From positions 1 through 64,000 of the forward strand of contig DASXNK010000191.1 in assembly GCA_036495095.1 (NCBI GenBank): 64,000 nt of DNA. The letters are read 5' to 3'. The stretch comes from Candidatus Dormiibacterota bacterium (GTDB lineage: Bacteria > Chloroflexota > Dormibacteria > Aeolococcales > Aeolococcaceae). The notes beneath the pieces are model-generated. The model made no database searches. It saw nothing but the letters and a program-made list of their open reading frames with translations, and had not been told where the DNA came from. Shown in pieces: positions 35,724 through 44,089 of this stretch. Every line of letters starts with the position of its first letter. Position 1 is the first letter of the stretch. Both the position numbers and the translations under genes were made by a program.

Positions 35724-36461
35724 GTGCAGCTCATCGGCCACGCCGGCCTGGCGGGCTCCCGGCCCGGGGGCACCCACGACCGCGCCGGTCTCGACGCGGC
35801 GCTGGACCTCGACCTCGCCCGTCTGGAGGTGGACGTGGTCCGGTGCGGGGACGGCGCCGTGGTGCTGCGCCACGACCTGCTGCTGCCGTCCGGTCGCCCG
35901 CTCCCCGGCGTGACCCTCGCCGAAGCGCGCGCCGAGGCCCCGGGGCTGCTCACCCTCGACGAGGCGGTCGAGCACCTCGCCGGCCGGCTCCCCCTGCTCC
36001 TCGACATCAAGCACGACGCCGTGGTGGACGCCCTCGGCGCCTGGGCGGCGGGCCGCGCCGACTCCGACCTCCTCGCCGTCTGCACCGACGCCGCCCCGGC
36101 GCTCGGCCACCTCCGCGAGCGGGCGCCGCGGATGGCCCGCTGGCGCACCCTGCCGGTGCACGCGCCCCACCCTGACACCGCCGCTCGCCGGGTCGCCGCC
36201 TGCGCCACCCGCTCCCTGCTCCCGGGGCGGCTCGAGTGGCTCGCCGCGGAGGTGGGCGCCGCCGCCGTCACCGTCGACCGCTGGGCGGTGACCGCCGGGC
36301 TCTGCGCCGCCGCCCGCCGCCTCGGCCTGCCGCTCACCGCGTGGACGGTCAACCATCGCCGCGTCGCCGCGCGGATGCGCCGGCGGGGGGCCGACTACGT
36401 CACCACCGACCGGCCCGGGCTGCTCGGCGCCGCGCCGCGGGCCGCCCGCGGGCTGGGATGA
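35724..36461 (+). CDS. Glycerophosphodiester phosphodiesterase
   Basis: A 245-residue TIM-barrel enzyme, near the lower length limit of GDPDs, that cleaves glycerophosphodiesters to glycerol-3-phosphate and an alcohol. It has LIGHAGLAGS (catalytic His; usual HRG reads HAG), LEVDVVRCGDGAVVLRHDLLL (metal Glu/Asp and second catalytic His) and LLLDIKH. The barrel ends with LTAWTVN and GADYVTTDRPGLL. GTG 35724 is the only in-frame start near the motif; the upstream frame is antisense to the SGNH gene. Confidence 0.87.
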   Translation: MQLIGHAGLAGSRPGGTHDRAGLDAALDLDLARLEVDVVRCGDGAVVLRHDLLLPSGRPLPGVTLAEARAEAPGLLTLDEAVEHLAGRLPLLLDIKHDAVVDALGAWAAGRADSDLLAVCTDAAPALGHLRERAPRMARWRTLPVHAPHPDTAARRVAACATRSLLPGRLEWLAAEVGAAAVTVDRWAVTAGLCAAARRLGLPLTAWTVNHRRVAARMRRRGADYVTTDRPGLLGAAPRAARGLG

Positions 36462-36502
36462 TGCGGGCAGCCACCCACCCCCCGCGATCCCGGGAGCCCG
36501 CC

Positions 36503-36841
36503 ATGTCCGTCGTGAAGATCAACGTGCTGACCGTGCCGGTCGAGATGCGCGAGACCCTGGAGAAGCGGTTCGCGGCGCGCGCCGGCGCAGTCTCGTCCGA
36601 GGACGGCTTCGAGTGGTTCGAGCTGCTCCGGCCCACCGGCGGCACCGACCAGTACATGGTCTACACCCGCTGGCGCAGCGAGGAGGACTTCGACCGCTGG
36701 CGCACCTCCCAGGCCTTCGACCGCGGCCATGCCCAGCACGCCAGGGGCGGTCCCGCGGCCTCGGGCTCGGAGCTGTGGAGCTTCGACGTGCTCCAGTCGG
36801 AGGGGCCCCGGGCCGCCGCCGAGGCCTCGACCGGCACCTGA
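36503..36841 (+). CDS. Antibiotic biosynthesis monooxygenase-fold protein (HmoB/IsdG-like)
   Basis: A 112-residue ferredoxin-like dimeric alpha/beta barrel protein. The pattern INVLTVPVEMRETLEKRF, FEWFELLRPTGGTDQYMVYTRW and EEDFDRWRTSQAF is typical of the ABM family, with members acting as heme-degrading enzymes or small monooxygenases. The C-terminal residues are low complexity. GGGAG lies 7 bases before the ATG. 41 bases after the GDPD gene; the substrate is not predictable. Confidence 0.85.
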   Translation: MSVVKINVLTVPVEMRETLEKRFAARAGAVSSEDGFEWFELLRPTGGTDQYMVYTRWRSEEDFDRWRTSQAFDRGHAQHARGGPAASGSELWSFDVLQSEGPRAAAEASTGT

Positions 36842-36866
36842 CCGGGCGATCAGGACCCCGGTGCGC

Positions 36867-37142
36867 TCAGCGCGGCGCCATCACCGTCCAGAACTCGGGG
36901 AAGTAGCCGGCGATGTCCTCGAGCGCGAAGCTGCGCAGGATCGACTCCGGCGGCTCGCGCTCGAGCAGGAACTCGAACGCCCGCCGCAGGGTCAGCTCCG
37001 GCGCCTCGCCCTCCGCCGCCACCCGTCCCAGCACCTCGGGCCGGGCGGTGACGCGGTGCTCGGTGCGGCCGGCGACCCGCACCGTGTAGAGGTCGCCGCC
37101 GCCGGCGGTGACGGTGACCGCGGGGCTGCTCATCGCCCCCAT
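36867..37142 (-). CDS. Conserved hypothetical protein, 91 residues
   Basis: A small soluble protein ending in LRRAFEFLLEREPPESILRSF then LEDIAGYFPEFWTVM. I have the impression that this C-terminal pattern recurs in actinobacterial and chloroflexal proteins, but I cannot name the family. Met at 37142 or 37133 may be the start. Convergent with the ABM gene and 16 bases upstream of the MFS stop on the same strand as it, so it is likely transcribed after it. Confidence 0.72.
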   Translation of the reverse strand: MGAMSSPAVTVTAGGGDLYTVRVAGRTEHRVTARPEVLGRVAAEGEAPELTLRRAFEFLLEREPPESILRSFALEDIAGYFPEFWTVMAPR

Positions 37143-37158
37143 GATGCCGGAACCGGGG

Positions 37159-38454
37159 TCAGGCGATCAGCGAGGGGACCTCGCCGGCGGGCTCGGGGAC
37201 GGGCCGCGAGCGCGCCCGCCGCCCCGGCGCCAGGACCCGCCGCCACACCAGGGTCCCGGCGGCGGCGGCGGCCACCGCGGTGCCGCCGGCGGCGAGCAGG
37301 GCCGGGGTGGTGCCGCGCTGGCTCAGCCAGCCGGTGAGCACGCCGCCCAGCGGGGCGGTGCCGAAGAAGACGTAGGCATAGAGGGAGAGCAGCCGGCCGC
37401 GGAGGTGGTCGGGGACGACCAGCTGCAGGGTCGCGTTGCTGTTCGAGGTGAACAGCGAGAAGGCCACCCCGATGACCGCGAGGATGATCGCGGCGGGGAT
37501 CAGGCTGCGCTGCGGAGCCAGCAGCAGCTCGCCGGCGCCGAGGGTGGCGGCGCCGCCGAGCAGCACCGGCCAGCTCGCCCGACCCCGGGTCGCCGAGAGC
37601 AGGGCGCCGGCCAGCGCCCCGGCGCCGAAGGCCGCGGAGAGGGCGCCGAACACCTCGGGCCCGGCGTGCAGGGTGTGGGAGGCGAGCACCGGCAGCAGCA
37701 CGTTGAAGTTGATGCTGACGGTGGCCACCGCCAGCATGATCAGGAGCACCAACAGCACCGGGGGGGTGACCCAGGCGTAGGCGAGGCCCTCGCGGAGGCC
37801 GCGGAGCACCGACGTCCGGGTCTCCGACCGCGCCACCGGGTGCAGCTCCTCGCGGCGCATCAGCAGCAGCGCGGCGAGGACCGCGAGGTAGCTGCCGGCG
37901 TTGATCAGGAAGCAGAGCCCGACCCCGGCGCTGGCGATGATCAGGCCGCCCAGCGCCGGCCCCATGATCCGCGAGGCGTTGAACAGGCTGGAGTTGAGCG
38001 CGATCGCGTTGGGCAGCTCGCGGCGGCCCACCATCTGCATCGTGAAGGCCTGCCGCGAGGGGGTGTCCATCACCATCACCAGGCCGCTGAGCGCGGCCAC
38101 GGCGTCGACCTCCCAGACCACCGCGACGTGGGTGAGGGCGAGCACCGCCAGCAGGGTGGCGCAGAGCATCGATGCCGCCTGGGTGGCGACCAGGGTGCGG
38201 CGGTTGTCGAGGCGGTCGGAGATCACCCCGCCGAGCAGGCCGAGGACGGCGAAGGGCCCGAACTGGCACGCGGCGAGCACGCCGACGGCGCCCGCGGAGT
38301 GGGTGAGCTGGAGCACCAGCCAGGCCTGGGCGACGTTCTGCACCCAGGTGCCGGTGACCGAGACCACCTGCCCGAAGAACCAGAGCCGGTAGTTGCGGTG
38401 GCGACGGACGCTGGCGAAGGTGCCACCTCGGCCGCGATGCACCACCGCGCTCAT
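37159..38454 (-). CDS. MFS transporter (MFS_3/EntS-like)
   Basis: A 431-residue major facilitator with about twelve helices. RRHRNYRLWFFGQVVSVTGTWVQ at the N-terminus, GGVISDRLDNRRTLV (loop 2-3 motif), DTPSRQAF, PNAIALNSSLFNASRIMGPALGG and VVPDHLRGRLLSLY place it in the MFS_3 group, which contains siderophore and drug exporters. It overlaps the MarR gene by 4 bases and is probably the efflux pump that regulator controls. Confidence 0.92.
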   Translation of the reverse strand: MSAVVHRGRGGTFASVRRHRNYRLWFFGQVVSVTGTWVQNVAQAWLVLQLTHSAGAVGVLAACQFGPFAVLGLLGGVISDRLDNRRTLVATQAASMLCATLLAVLALTHVAVVWEVDAVAALSGLVMVMDTPSRQAFTMQMVGRRELPNAIALNSSLFNASRIMGPALGGLIIASAGVGLCFLINAGSYLAVLAALLLMRREELHPVARSETRTSVLRGLREGLAYAWVTPPVLLVLLIMLAVATVSINFNVLLPVLASHTLHAGPEVFGALSAAFGAGALAGALLSATRGRASWPVLLGGAATLGAGELLLAPQRSLIPAAIILAVIGVAFSLFTSNSNATLQLVVPDHLRGRLLSLYAYVFFGTAPLGGVLTGWLSQRGTTPALLAAGGTAVAAAAAGTLVWRRVLAPGRRARSRPVPEPAGEVPSLIA

Positions 38455-38966
38455 CTCGCCACCGCGGCGGCGTCCCCGCCCCGTGAGCGCGCCGGCCCCG
38501 GCGCCTCGAGCAGCAGGCTCAGCGGCTCGACGGCCTCGGCGACGGCGCGGAGCTGCTCGTCGCTCAGGGCGCGCAGCCGGGTGGCGAGCCAGGCGGTGCG
38601 CAGCGAGCGGGCGGCGAGCAGCACCTCCGTCCCCTCGTCGGTGACGCGGAGGCCGACCCGCCTGCGGTCCGGCACCTCGCCTCGGGTGCGGGTCACCAGC
38701 CCGGCGGCCTCGAGCCGGTCGATGTGGGCGCAGATCGTCGGCGCCGAGGTGCGCTCCAGGGCGGCGAGGTCGCTGATGCCGATGCCGGGCCGGTCGCGGA
38801 CGGCGCCGAGCAGCGAGAGCTGGCCCGGGGTCACCCCCAGGGAGTCGATCTCCCGGCGCATGTGCCGGGAGATGTGGAGCAGCACCGGCCGCAGCCGGTT
38901 GGCCACCGCCAGGGGGTCGAGGGCGGCGGCGTCGGAGGTCGGGGAGGGGGGGACGGGCTCGGACAT
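38451..38966 (-). CDS. MarR-family transcriptional regulator
   Basis: A 171-residue winged-helix regulator with TPGQLSLLGAVRDRPGIGISDLA, ICAHIDRLEAAGLVTRTR (recognition helix) and the wing GEVPDRRRVGLRVTDEG. Such proteins repress adjacent efflux genes and release DNA on binding a phenolic or drug ligand. Coupled by ATGA to the MFS gene. A palindrome overlapping its own promoter (38970-38988) suggests autoregulation. Confidence 0.93.
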   Translation of the reverse strand: MSEPVPPSPTSDAAALDPLAVANRLRPVLLHISRHMRREIDSLGVTPGQLSLLGAVRDRPGIGISDLAALERTSAPTICAHIDRLEAAGLVTRTRGEVPDRRRVGLRVTDEGTEVLLAARSLRTAWLATRLRALSDEQLRAVAEAVEPLSLLLEAPGPARSRGGDAAAVAR

Positions 38967-38969
38967 ATG

Positions 38970-38988
38970 GTTCGCTCGTCGAACTATA
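38970..38988 (-). promoter_or_regulatory. MarR operator and -10 box
   Basis: GTTCG/CGAAC arms (38970-38974, 38980-38984, 5-base centre) form an inverted repeat that overlaps a TATAGT -10 box (38983-38988) of the MarR-MFS operon. This is where a MarR dimer would block transcription. Confidence 0.6.
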
Positions 38989-39055
38989 CATCATCCGGAC
39001 GCGACATCGCACCATCCGCGTGGATCCGTGCCGGGGGGACGTCCTGCCGGGCGCC

Positions 39056-39685
39056 TCAGCAGAGGGGCGGGGAGGAGGCGTAGATCGAGCTGTTCGGGCC
39101 CCCGTTGTGGCACCGGATGTCGTCGGCGAACCAGCCGTCGCCGGTGCGCAGCACGAGGACGTCGAACTGGATGGGGGTGCCGTTGACGCTGAGGTCGACC
39201 TCGACGGTGTAGCTGTCGATGGCGGGGAGCACGGTGGGTGCCTTGATGTTCACGCCCTGCCACTGGGACTGGCACCGGCACAGCTGCTCGACCCCGCGGA
39301 TCGGGTGCCGGTTGAGCTGGGCGGCGAGCCGCGAGGTCACCGGGCAGGCGCCGTAGCCGGAGGACCCCATGCTCGGGCAGTTGGCGAAGCCCGACGACGG
39401 GTAGAGGTCGGCGGCCACGGTGGCATCGCCGCGCGGGTCGTCGGGCGGCACCCGGGTCACCCCGCCCTCGGCGGGAGTGGAGGTGGCCGCCGGCGTCGAC
39501 GGGACCGGCGTGGGGGTGGGCTGCGGGGTCGGCGACGGCGACGCCGAGGGGGTCGGGGTCGGCGGCGCGGTGGTGTCGGGCAGGGGCGGGGCGGTGGCCC
39601 GTGCGACCCCGCCGGACGACCCGCACGCGGAGACCAGCAGCGCGGTGAGGGCGGCGGCGAGAAGGGGGCGGCGGCGACGCGTCAC
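39056..39685 (-). CDS. Secreted lipoprotein, Pro/Thr-rich stalk and C-terminal domain
   Basis: A 209-residue protein: signal peptide with lipobox LLVSAC (Cys near residue 21), a Pro/Thr/Ser stalk (TAPPTPTPSASPSPTPQPTP), then a globular part with Cys pairs (ANCPSMG, YGACPVTS, LCRCQSQW) and VEVDLSVNGTPIQFDVLVL ending near IRCHNGGPN. The GTG start at 39685 lies 6 bases after TATACC. No family recognised. Confidence 0.7.
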   Translation of the reverse strand: MTRRRRPLLAAALTALLVSACGSSGGVARATAPPLPDTTAPPTPTPSASPSPTPQPTPTPVPSTPAATSTPAEGGVTRVPPDDPRGDATVAADLYPSSGFANCPSMGSSGYGACPVTSRLAAQLNRHPIRGVEQLCRCQSQWQGVNIKAPTVLPAIDSYTVEVDLSVNGTPIQFDVLVLRTGDGWFADDIRCHNGGPNSSIYASSPPLC

Positions 39686-39691
39686 CGGGCG

Positions 39692-39697
39692 GGTATA
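39692..39697 (-). promoter_or_regulatory. -10 box (TATACC), leaderless lipoprotein start
   Basis: GCTATACC on the minus strand ends 6 bases before GTG 39685, so transcription should begin at the start codon itself. Confidence 0.5.
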
Positions 39698-39798
39698 GCA
39701 GGTCGGCCGCAGGCCGTGAGAACGGGGGAGGGCGGCGGCGCGCGCTCCTGGGCTATCGTCGTGCCCCGATTCCGGATCAACCAGCGCGGAGGATCGAC

Positions 39799-40260
39799 AT
39801 GGCCGTCGAGGTGGGTTCCGAGGCCCCCGACTTCACCCTCAAGGACGAGAACGGCAAGGACGTCACCCTCTCCGATCTTCGCGGTCGCAACGTGGTGCTG
39901 ATGTTCTACCCGCTGGCCTTCAGCGGCGTCTGCACCAAGGAGCTGCACGACATCAGCGCCGCCGCCGACAAGTACGAGGCGGCCAACGCCGAGGTGCTCG
40001 CGGTCTCGGTCGACAGCCACTACACCCTCGCCGCCTTCAAGCGCGACGAGGACCTGAAGGCGCACCTGCTCGCCGACTTCCACCCCAAGGGCGCGGTGGC
40101 GCAGCAGTACGGCACCTACATGGACGGCATCGGCATCGCCGGCCGCGCCACCTACGTGATCGACAAGGACGGCAGGGTGGTCCACAAGGTGACCAGCGAG
40201 GTGATGAACCCCCGCGACCAGGAGGAGTACCTCACCGCGCTGGCGGCCTGTCCGGTCTAG
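39799..40260 (+). CDS. Peroxiredoxin (AhpE/Bcp-like)
   Basis: A 153-residue thiol peroxidase. DFTLKDENGKDVTLSDLRGRNVVLMFYP leads to the peroxidatic Cys45 in FSGVCTKEL; further blocks are VLAVSVDSHYTLAAFKR and TYVIDKDGRVV. A second Cys (151, AACPV) near the C-terminus might resolve the sulfenic acid. It reduces hydrogen or organic peroxides. GGAGGATCGAC precedes the ATG, and GCTATCGT about 40 bases further up is a plausible -10. Confidence 0.93.
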   Translation: MAVEVGSEAPDFTLKDENGKDVTLSDLRGRNVVLMFYPLAFSGVCTKELHDISAAADKYEAANAEVLAVSVDSHYTLAAFKRDEDLKAHLLADFHPKGAVAQQYGTYMDGIGIAGRATYVIDKDGRVVHKVTSEVMNPRDQEEYLTALAACPV

Positions 40261-40342
40261 GGCCTCGGCACCTCGGGAACCTGCGGGCGCGGCGGCGCGT
40301 CCTCTTCTCCGAGCTCCCACGCCGGGGGCAGGAGGAGATGAC

Positions 40343-41395
40343 ATGCACCGGAAGCTTCTGGCGGCCGCCGCGCTCGCGGGCGGGCTCGCCGTGCTGGGCA
40401 CCGTTCCCGCCGCCGCGTGCGGGGGGCTGGTCGCCCCCAACGGGGCGGTCCGGCTCGCCCGGGCAACCACCTTCGTCGCCTGGCAGGGCGGCGTCGAGCA
40501 CTACATGACCAGCTTCGGCTACCAGGGCGACGTCCCCGGCCTGGGCTGGATCGTCCCCCTGCCCGCGGTGCCCGACAGGGTGGAGAAGGGCGGCGGCTGG
40601 ACCCTGCAGCGGCTCGAGCGCGAGACCCACCCGCAGGTGGCGGAGGCATTCGCCGCCCGCGGCGCCGCGCCCGGCGCCGCGCCGGCGCAGGTGCTGCAGC
40701 AGGTGCAGATCGACGCCCTGGACATCACCGTGCTCAAGGGCAGCGGCCAGGCGGTGGTCGACTGGTGCAGGCAGAACGGCTTCACCCTTCCGGACGAGAC
40801 CCGCGCCCACCTGCTCGCCTACGCGGTCACCAGCCCGATCTTCATGGCCGCCAAGTACGACATCGCCGCGGCGCGCCAGCGCGGCCAGTTCAGCGGCGAC
40901 GGCACCCCGGTGCTGATCACCATGCACACCCCGCACCTCTGGGTGCCGCTCGAGGTGCTCGCCAACGCCCTCGACCCCGTCGTCGCCGACCTCTACCTGC
41001 TCACCGCCACCCAACCGGTGGCGCCGGAGACGCTGGCTCCCGGCTTCGTCCTCGTCTCCCAGCAGCGGATGAGCAGCTCGCTGCAGCGCGACCTGAGCAC
41101 CGACCGCAACATGTCCTGGGTGCCCCAGCAGGGCTGGCTCAGCTACCTCACCCTCAACGCTCCCAGCCCCCAGGTCACCTACGACATGAGCGTGACCCCG
41201 GACGGCGGGGTGCGGCTGGCCTCGATGGGCGTCGGCCCGGTGGCGGGGGCGAGGCTCCCGGCGCTGGCGCCGGTCCCGGCCCCGGCCCCGCGCTGGCGGA
41301 CGCCGCTGATCGCGGGCGGCGTCCTCCTCGGCGGCCTGGTGCTCGCCGCGGTGATCTCCCTCGCCGGCATGCGGCTGCGGCGCCGGGGAGCCTGA
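40343..41395 (+). CDS. DUF2330-domain exported membrane-anchored protein
   Basis: A 350-residue protein with signal peptide, then ACGGLVAPNGAVRLARATTFVAW, which is the DUF2330 signature (Cys just after the cleavage site). WIVPLPAVPDRVEKGG, AYAVTSPIFMAAKYDI and TPHLWVPLEVLAN are other typical blocks. A C-terminal membrane helix (LIAGGVLLGGLVLAAVISLAG) anchors it. The role of the family is unknown. Its 3' end shares a convergent hairpin with the S9 peptidase. Confidence 0.85.
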   Translation: MHRKLLAAAALAGGLAVLGTVPAAACGGLVAPNGAVRLARATTFVAWQGGVEHYMTSFGYQGDVPGLGWIVPLPAVPDRVEKGGGWTLQRLERETHPQVAEAFAARGAAPGAAPAQVLQQVQIDALDITVLKGSGQAVVDWCRQNGFTLPDETRAHLLAYAVTSPIFMAAKYDIAAARQRGQFSGDGTPVLITMHTPHLWVPLEVLANALDPVVADLYLLTATQPVAPETLAPGFVLVSQQRMSSSLQRDLSTDRNMSWVPQQGWLSYLTLNAPSPQVTYDMSVTPDGGVRLASMGVGPVAGARLPALAPVPAPAPRWRTPLIAGGVLLGGLVLAAVISLAGMRLRRRGA

Positions 41396-41409
41396 TCCCG
41401 GTCCTGGTC

Positions 41410-41427
41410 GGGGGGCTACGGCCCCCC
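41410..41427. terminator. Convergent hairpin with UACG tetraloop
   Basis: GGGGGGC and GCCCCCC form a 7-bp stem closed by C(TACG)G, an extra-stable UNCG tetraloop in RNA of the plus strand. It lies between the DUF2330 stop and the S9 peptidase stop, overlapping the latter's TAG. No U-tract follows, so it may act as a pause or 3'-end protector rather than a complete intrinsic terminator. Confidence 0.6.
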
Positions 41428-43356
41428 GGGCAGGTTCTCGATCTCCACCGGCTCCAGGGCCTCGGCGAGGGGGAAGCCCAGCACCCGCGAATAGAAGTAC
41501 AGCTCGCCGTCGAGTGAGCGGCGGATGTTGGCGGCGATGCGGAAGCCGTGCTGCTCGCCCGGGAACGGGACATAGGCGCAGGGGATGCCCTTGCGCTTCA
41601 GCGCGTCGAACATCAGCTCGGCCTGGTTGGGTGGGACGATCCTGTCCTCCAGCCCCTGGAAGAGGATCACCGGGCAGCTGAGCCGGTCGGTGTGGTTGAT
41701 CGGCGAGCGCTCGCGGTAGAGGGCCGCCGCCTCGGGGAGGGGCCCGATGAGGCGGTCGAGGTAGCGCGACTCGAACTTGTGGGTGTCGCCGACGAACACC
41801 TCGAGGTCGCCGATGCCGAAGTGGCTCGCGCCCGCCGAGAAGGTGTCGCGGAAGGTGAGCGCGCAGAGGGTGGTGTAGCCGCCGGCGCTGCCGCCGGAGA
41901 TCATCAGCCGGTCGGGATCGGCGTCGCCGCGCTCGACCAGGAAGCGCGCGCCGTTGGCGCAGTCGTCGACGTCGACCACCCCCCAGGTGCCGTAGAGGCG
42001 CTCGCGGTACTCGCGGCCGTAGCCGGTGCTGCCCCCGTAGTTGACGTCGAGCACGGCGATGCCCCGGCTGGTCCAGTACTGGATGGGCAGCCGGAGCAGG
42101 GTGGTGGCCGCCGCGGTGGGGCCGCCATGGGTCTCGACCAGCAGCGGCGGCCGCTCGTCGTCGGGCCCGCGCCACTCCTGGTTCCGGGGCGGGTAGTAGA
42201 GCGCGTGGGCGGTGCGGCCGCCCTCGGTGGGGAACTCCACCGCCTCCGGCTGGGACAGGTATCCCTGGTCGACCTCCACGCCGCTGCTGCGGCGCAGCAC
42301 CTCGGTGGCCCCGCTCTCGACGTCGACGTGCACCAGCGCGGCCGCGAGCACCGGCGACCCGCCGGCGAACACCACCCCGCCCTCGTGGGCGCGCAGCCAG
42401 GGGCTGATCTCGGTGAACTGGGTCTCGACCTCGCACAGCCCGGTCTCGGGGTGGAGCTCGTAGAGCCGCCACTCGCCCCGCTGGGTCGCGGTGCAGACGA
42501 TGCGCTCCTCGGCGAGGAAGGTGTAGGTGGTCCAGCCCAGCATCCAGGCGGGGCGGGCGAACTCCATCTCCGCCGGCGCCAGCGCCTCGAGCTCACCGCC
42601 GCGCCAGCGGTAGAGGTTCCACCAGCCGGTGCGGTCGGAGACGAGGTGGAGCACGCCGCCGGGCGACCACGCCGGCACCGTCACCGACTCGCGGGGGCCG
42701 CCGGCGACCCGCACCCGCTCGCCCGGGCGGCCGGCGGCGTCGAGGTCGGCCACCCACAGCTCGGTGCCGTCCCAGGGGAGGTCGGGATGGTTCCAGGTCA
42801 GCCAGCAGAGCCGGCCGCCGTCGGGGCTGACCCGGGGCGCGGCGCAGAAGTCCGAGCCCGAGGCCAGCACCTCCGGCGGCCCGCCCTCGAGGGGCACCGC
42901 GGCGATGCTGTTCACCGCCTCGGAGCCGCCGCCGGTGTGGTCCTCGAGCACGCAGAGCAGCCGCGAGCGGGCTCGGTCGAGGCAGAGGTCGGCGTAGCGG
43001 AGGTCGCACTCGGGGGTGAGGGCGACGGGGTCGCCACCGGCGTCGCAGCGGTACAGCCGCTGGTCGGCGAAGTTGGTGAAGTAGAGGGTGTCGCCGTCGA
43101 CCGCGAAGCAGCTGCCCCCATACTCGTGCACCCGGGTGCGGGCGTTCCAGCCGGGCCCGAAGGCGTCGGTGACGCCCCCGTCGGCGCGGCGGCGCATCAC
43201 CACCACCCGTCCCTGCTCGGCGGGGCGCGCCTCCGCCCACCAGACGTCGCCGCCCTCGACCTCGATCTGGCCGATGCCGACGGTGTCGGAGACGATCAGC
43301 GCGGAGGTGATCGGCGACGGCCACGAGCCGTGGGGCGCGGTGCGGAGCTCGGTCAT
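41416..43356 (-). CDS. S9-family prolyl oligopeptidase / dipeptidyl aminopeptidase
   Basis: A 646-residue cytosolic serine peptidase. Residues 1 to about 380 form a WD40/propeller-like domain (GQIEVEGGDVWWAEARPAEQ, WNHPDLPWDGTELWVADLD). The C-terminal alpha/beta hydrolase has THGGPTAAA, DVNYGGSTGYGREYRERL, the nucleophile in SGGSAGGYTTL, the Asp in GLEDRIVPPNQ and His in GEQHGF. It cleaves oligopeptides or acyl-peptides. ATG 43356 sits 10 bases after TAGGCT. No signal peptide. Confidence 0.95.
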   Translation of the reverse strand: MTELRTAPHGSWPSPITSALIVSDTVGIGQIEVEGGDVWWAEARPAEQGRVVVMRRRADGGVTDAFGPGWNARTRVHEYGGSCFAVDGDTLYFTNFADQRLYRCDAGGDPVALTPECDLRYADLCLDRARSRLLCVLEDHTGGGSEAVNSIAAVPLEGGPPEVLASGSDFCAAPRVSPDGGRLCWLTWNHPDLPWDGTELWVADLDAAGRPGERVRVAGGPRESVTVPAWSPGGVLHLVSDRTGWWNLYRWRGGELEALAPAEMEFARPAWMLGWTTYTFLAEERIVCTATQRGEWRLYELHPETGLCEVETQFTEISPWLRAHEGGVVFAGGSPVLAAALVHVDVESGATEVLRRSSGVEVDQGYLSQPEAVEFPTEGGRTAHALYYPPRNQEWRGPDDERPPLLVETHGGPTAAATTLLRLPIQYWTSRGIAVLDVNYGGSTGYGREYRERLYGTWGVVDVDDCANGARFLVERGDADPDRLMISGGSAGGYTTLCALTFRDTFSAGASHFGIGDLEVFVGDTHKFESRYLDRLIGPLPEAAALYRERSPINHTDRLSCPVILFQGLEDRIVPPNQAELMFDALKRKGIPCAYVPFPGEQHGFRIAANIRRSLDGELYFYSRVLGFPLAEALEPVEIENLPGGP

Positions 43357-43366
43357 GGGGCGGGCC

Positions 43367-43372
43367 AGCCTA
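43367..43372 (-). promoter_or_regulatory. -10 box (TAGGCT) of S9 peptidase
   Basis: GCTAGGCT on the minus strand ends 10 bases before ATG 43356. Confidence 0.45.
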
Positions 43373-43376
43373 GCAG

Positions 43377-43586
43377 CTACCGCCGCCCACGCCGCCGCCC
43401 ACGCCCGGAACCCCCGGTGCGACCCGGTCCTGCCCGCAGCAGCGTCCAGCGTCTCCAATCGTGCGCCACCACCCCGGGGAGGACGACCTCCAGGGTGACC
43501 AGCTCGGGAAGCTCGACGTCGCGGAGCACCAGGACCAGTTCGATCTCCTCGAAGACCGGTTCGTCGCCCTCGGTCTGCTGCGCCAT
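43377..43586 (-). CDS. Small hypothetical protein, 69 residues
   Basis: MAQQTEGDEPVFEEIELVLV begins an acidic N-terminal half (about residues 6-47) made of alternating hydrophobic/acidic strands, followed by an Arg/Gly-rich C-terminal tail (GSGRGRRRGRR). GGGAGGTG lies about 5 bases before the ATG at 43586, which supports this start over the longer open frame. It is divergent from the RHH regulator gene across a 248-base AT-rich region. Function unknown. Confidence 0.6.
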   Translation of the reverse strand: MAQQTEGDEPVFEEIELVLVLRDVELPELVTLEVVLPGVVAHDWRRWTLLRAGPGRTGGSGRGRRRGRR

Positions 43587-43698
43587 CGACGCACACCTCC
43601 CACGCGGCGGTCGCACCGGAGGAGGGCCTGAGCGCTGGTTGGCCGGCCGGCCGCCGGAGCGGGGTCGCCAGACGGTAAGTGTATGATGAGTACACCGG

Positions 43699-43741
43699 AC
43701 GTTACAAGTACTTGCTTTTGCTGTCGGATGCACGTTATATT
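43699..43741 (+). promoter_or_regulatory. Promoter and repeat elements of RHH regulator gene
   Basis: A -35 TTGCTT (43712-43717) and -10 TATATT (43736-43741) with an 18-base spacer form one of the best sigma70-type promoters in the window. Two direct ACGTTA repeats (43699-43704 and 43732-43737) flank it, with CAAGTACTTG (43705-43714) a perfect 10-bp palindrome overlapping the -35. Just upstream GTGTA...TACAC (43679-43695) forms another inverted repeat. Probable operator sites. Confidence 0.55.
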
Positions 43742-43834
43742 TCCTCCAATCTGCGCTCCCGGGGAGTGCACAGAGAGAGGACGGGGCGCAGCAGCCGGCA
43801 ACGGGGGCGCACGTCCGGCTCCGGGAGGATCCTG

Positions 43835-44089
43835 ATGACGCGGATGGCCAGCAACGCGGATCCGGACGTCGCCTCGTCGCCCGCGGTGGCGCGGGTGACC
43901 GTGAACCTGCCGGCCCGGGTGTGGGAGGACCTGGGACGGATCGCCGACGAGTGCCAGATCTCCAAGACCGAGGTCCTACGCCAGGCGATCAGCACCGAGG
44001 TGCTGCTGCGCAAGATCCGGAGCGAGGGTGCCGACGTGTGCATCCGGCGACCGGACGGCACCCTCGAGCGGATGGTCTTCACCTACTGA
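43835..44089 (+). CDS. Ribbon-helix-helix (CopG/Arc-type) regulator
   Basis: An 84-residue DNA-binding protein. The RHH is visible as a beta strand AVARVTVNLPARVWEDLGRIA followed by DECQISKTEVLRQAIS (residues about 16-55). The C-terminal 30 residues (LRKIRSEGADVCIRRPDGTL) form an extra beta-hairpin-like part not found in minimal RHH proteins. GGGAGGAT sits before the ATG 43835; an upstream open frame is non-coding. Its last 7 bases overlap the convergent small membrane gene. Confidence 0.85.
   Translation: MTRMASNADPDVASSPAVARVTVNLPARVWEDLGRIADECQISKTEVLRQAISTEVLLRKIRSEGADVCIRRPDGTLERMVFTY

Noticed and set aside
36842-36866. Terminator between convergent ABM and hypothetical genes
   Set aside because: Only a short imperfect G/C pairing is possible and there is no U-tract.
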